From Actinacidiphila paucisporea (lineage in GTDB: Bacteria; Actinomycetota; Actinomycetes; Streptomycetales; Streptomycetaceae): 64,000 bases of DNA. The stretch spans positions 1-64,000 of the forward strand of contig NZ_FRBI01000009.1 of NCBI RefSeq assembly GCF_900142575.1, in the 5' to 3' direction. The notes beneath the pieces were generated by a model, which searched no databases, was not told the DNA's origin, and saw only the letters and a list, made by a program, of their open reading frames with translations. The translations under genes and the position numbers were made by a program. Shown here piece by piece: positions 61,770-64,000 of the stretch. Within the stretch, counting starts at the first letter, position 1. Each line of letters opens with the position of its first letter.

Positions 61770-63626
61770 TCAGCCGACCGGGTAGCTCACCACGTCCACC
61801 GGCACGGTGTCGGTACCCTGCGCCGCACCACCGTGGTCGTTGATCACATGGTCGATCACACCGGCGCCGTTCAGCGACACCGTGAGCAGGTCGTGGAAGC
61901 GCACGCCGTCCCTGACCGGCGCCTCGAAGGCGTGCGAGACGTGGATCGCCGGGTCGACGGTGAAGAAGCAGTAACTGCCCAGGCCCCAGGCCTCGTGGTG
62001 GCGCACCGCGTCGCCGACCTTGTACGCGGCATAGCCGTCCACGCCGTGATGGCGGTAGGCGGCCTGGTTCGGCGGGTCGTACGGGAGCTCGTTCTGGAAC
62101 ATGACCGTCCGGCCGTTGTCGCCGTTCCACACCACGTTGTACTTCTGGAAGTGCTCCACGAACAGGCCGGTGGCCAGTACGTTGTCGCCGTTGACCACGA
62201 CGCCGGACTCGGCGGTGTTCACCGTCCAGCCCACCCCGCTGCCGTGGTCGGCACGCCAGGCCCAGATGTGGTCGAGCAGCACGTTGTCGCTGTTGACCAC
62301 CAGCGCGGTGCCGGTGCGGCCGGGGCCCGCGCCGCCGATACGGAAGAAGACGTCCTGCACCGACGTCGGGTCCTGCGGGTCGCTGCGCCGCCCGTGCCCG
62401 CTGCCGATCTCCAGCAGCGACCGCGACTCGGTCTCGCCCGCGTCGAAGAGCAGGCCCGCGATCCGCACCCCGCGCACGTCGTCCACCCGCATCGCGACCG
62501 CGCCGCCGGCCGGGGTGAGCGTCGCGAAGCCGAGGCCGAGCACCACGGTGCCCGCCCACTTGACCTTGACGGTGCCCGTCAGCTTGTAGATACCCGGGGT
62601 CAGCAGCAGGTGCTTGCCCTGCGCCAGCGCCTTGTTGATGGTGTGCACCGAGTCGGAGGGCTTGGCGACGAAGAACTGCTCGATCGGGATCGAGCTGCCC
62701 GGTGTGTGCCCCGCGCTCCACGTCGCGCCCGCCGTCTCGCGCCGCAGCGCGGGCAGGAACACCCGGTAGCGGCCGGTCCCGTCGACGTAGAGGAAGGGCT
62801 TCTCGCGGCTGAGCGGGGTGGTCGGCAGCGTGGTGTAGGGCGGGTCGGGGAAGGACTGCTCGGGGGCGCCGGTCACGCCCGCGAAGACCTGGTTCCACAC
62901 GCCGTTGGACCAGCCGCCCACCGCGCTGTTGCGGGTCAGCCACTGCTGCTGCGAGGCGTTGACGACCTGGCCGTCGACGACCGAGTCGGCGATGAAGCCG
63001 CCGCTGGAGAAGCCGCCTTGGCGGGGGAAGAGGAAGAGCCGGCCGCGGATGTGCACCCGGCGAAGCGGCGCCGCCTGCGACACCGCCCACCAGTTGGCCC
63101 CGTCGGTCGGGTTGACCGCCAGGTTCTCCGCCGAGCGCCAGAAGTTGGTGAGCGCGCTGTCACCGCCGCCGGGCTGCGGCTGGCCCTCGACGCGGACGGC
63201 GCCGTTGATCGTCACGTCATCGGGGGAGAGGCCGAGTCCGGCGACCGAGGTGTAGTAGCCGAGTTGGGCGTCCACGTCGTAGTCACCGGGCTTGAACAGG
63301 AACGCGAAGCGGCCGGTGCCGAACTCGCTGGTGACCTGCTGCTGGGCGGCGGCGTCCAGCGCGGCCTGGATGTCGGCGGTGGGGGTCGCGGGGTCGAAGA
63401 CCCGGACGTTGGGGCCGAAGTCCGGCTCCGCGGGCGCCTGCGGGCGCACCTGGCCGCCGCGCGCGGCGGCGGGAGCCGCGGCCGCGCCGAGCGGTACGGC
63501 TGACGCGAGAGCCGCCGTGGCGATGAACGAACGCCGGCTCAGCGCGCTGTCCGCGGGAGCGTCGGGCGTTTCCAGGTCCCTGTCCCGGTCGGGGAGTTCA
63601 CTGCCTGCGGCCCTGAACGACGACAT
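61770..63626 (-). CDS. Tat-secreted right-handed beta-helix protein (GH55/pectin-lyase-like)
   Basis: A 618-aa secreted protein: a polar N-terminus, twin-arginine signal SALSRRSFIATAALASAVP and cleavage near residue 55. The mature part is a repeated beta-helix: ADIQAALDAAA, FKPGDYDVD, TINGAVRVEG, KALAQGKHLLLTPGIYKLTGTVKV, VVLGLGFATLTP, IWAWRADHGSG. The two-domain layout looks like GH55 exo-beta-1,3-glucanases; some databases call relatives 'adenylyl cyclase', for which I see no basis. AAGGTG lies before the start. Two identical GAGAGCGCTCTC operators upstream suggest sugar-responsive expression. Confidence 0.8.
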   Translation of the reverse strand: MSSFRAAGSELPDRDRDLETPDAPADSALSRRSFIATAALASAVPLGAAAAPAAARGGQVRPQAPAEPDFGPNVRVFDPATPTADIQAALDAAAQQQVTSEFGTGRFAFLFKPGDYDVDAQLGYYTSVAGLGLSPDDVTINGAVRVEGQPQPGGGDSALTNFWRSAENLAVNPTDGANWWAVSQAAPLRRVHIRGRLFLFPRQGGFSSGGFIADSVVDGQVVNASQQQWLTRNSAVGGWSNGVWNQVFAGVTGAPEQSFPDPPYTTLPTTPLSREKPFLYVDGTGRYRVFLPALRRETAGATWSAGHTPGSSIPIEQFFVAKPSDSVHTINKALAQGKHLLLTPGIYKLTGTVKVKWAGTVVLGLGFATLTPAGGAVAMRVDDVRGVRIAGLLFDAGETESRSLLEIGSGHGRRSDPQDPTSVQDVFFRIGGAGPGRTGTALVVNSDNVLLDHIWAWRADHGSGVGWTVNTAESGVVVNGDNVLATGLFVEHFQKYNVVWNGDNGRTVMFQNELPYDPPNQAAYRHHGVDGYAAYKVGDAVRHHEAWGLGSYCFFTVDPAIHVSHAFEAPVRDGVRFHDLLTVSLNGAGVIDHVINDHGGAAQGTDTVPVDVVSYPVG

Positions 63627-63682
63627 GAGCGATGATCACCTTCTACCACCTGAAGCCGGCAGCCCTACGGAATGTGGGCGGC

Positions 63683-63754
63683 TGAGAGCGCTCTCTCGCA
63701 GACGTACCCTGCGGTGTGCGGGGCGCGCTGTCAAGATGGATGAGAGCGCTCTCT
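63683..63754 (-). promoter_or_regulatory. Two identical LacI-type operators TGAGAGCGCTCTCT
   Basis: TGAGAGCGCTCTCT lies at 63683-63696 and again at 63741-63754, each containing the perfect 12-bp palindrome GAGAGCGCTCTC. Centres are 58 bp apart, upstream of the beta-helix gene start (63626). The sequence resembles cellobiose-type LacI boxes (TGGGAGCGCTCCCA) but is not identical. Confidence 0.7.
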
Positions 63755-64000
63755 CCTGTGCCTGGCCACCCGCCTCACAGTCGTACCATCCGCCACGACA
63801 GGGGCTGTTCGTGCCCGTTCGGCACAGGGTGGCGGCGGGGTCGCCCGCGACTCGTGCACGGGGCTGTGACCTGCGGATTCGTGCCGGGAGCCGGCTGGTG
63901 GCAGGGGTGCGAGGGCGGCCTCGCCGAAGGCGCGGGCGGGGCGGCGGCGGGCGATTACGGTGTCGTAACTGTTGCGTGTGCGTCAGGTCGCGGGGACGGT
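63755..64000. other. Window end, no gene seen
   Basis: The last 246 bp after the operator pair show no ORF that I can support on either strand. It may be the rest of an intergenic region or the tail of a neighbour's promoter. Confidence 0.4.

Noticed and set aside
61770..63626. Adenylyl cyclase
   Set aside because: No cyclase motif was seen; the sequence is a Tat-secreted beta-helix protein.

Overview
This is a 64-kb piece of very GC-rich actinomycete chromosome, most likely Streptomyces or a close relative. The support is the strong G/C third-position bias, GTG/TTG starts, many leaderless promoters with a TANNNT -10 box, mycothiol-type and DUF397/XRE/SAM-methyltransferase gene families, twin-arginine lipoproteins, and NHEJ genes (Ku plus a stand-alone LigD polymerase). 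I saw no rRNA, tRNA, CRISPR array, prophage or insertion sequence. Gene order looks like an ordinary, mosaic chromosomal arm with many small regulator-target pairs.

Layout. 1-3.2 kb: tandem glycine riboswitch and gcvP. 3.2-9.2 kb: small conserved proteins, a GCS2-type glutamate-cysteine ligase, a CPBP membrane protease, PhzF, DUF1059 and an AraC/VOC pair. 9.3-13.6 kb: a PadR regulator with a palindromic operator, then a LacI regulator divergent from a secreted GH3 beta-glucosidase. 13.7-21.5 kb: two PNPOx-like flavoproteins, three DMT (EamA) transporters, a MocR/GntR regulator and a LysR regulator. 21.5-25.2 kb: a secreted Rieske lipoprotein, a HipA-like kinase/DUF3037 pair and two SDRs ended by a very strong hairpin. 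25.3-32.8 kb: ung, small proteins, a Gfo/Idh/MocA oxidoreductase, lnt, a histidine phosphatase, a flavin disulfide reductase-like enzyme, and an SDR divergent from a TetR regulator.

33.6-45.2 kb is the most interesting block. A ROK regulator gene is preceded by a 26-codon leaderless leader peptide containing HVDLKRVCSAAC. Next comes a seven-gene, tightly coupled operon: flavin reductase, SsuA-, SsuC- and SsuB-like importer, DszA/NtaA-type FMN monooxygenase, a 1303-residue fused ABC exporter, and an aldo/keto reductase. That operon has its own 40-codon leaderless leader ORF with two Cys-Cys pairs. The parts suggest organosulfur import, oxidative cleavage, and export or reduction of the product, with expression tied to cysteine supply through leader-peptide translation. 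The cysteine control and the substrate are inferences.

45.3-64 kb: quinone oxidoreductase, GNAT, a DHA2 efflux pump with its TetR regulator, Ku and LigD-Pol, a mycothiol-isomerase-like protein, a ROK regulator divergent from a GH36 alpha-galactosidase, an M20 peptidase, a DUF397/XRE pair and a SAM methyltransferase, and an NmrA-like SDR. It ends with a truncated GH2 glycosidase (only the C-terminal third remains) behind two perfect LacI-type operator copies, and a Tat-secreted beta-helix protein behind two copies of a different LacI-type operator. Three distinct LacI-type operator sequences occur, but only one LacI protein is encoded here, so at least two of these sites should be bound by regulators encoded elsewhere.
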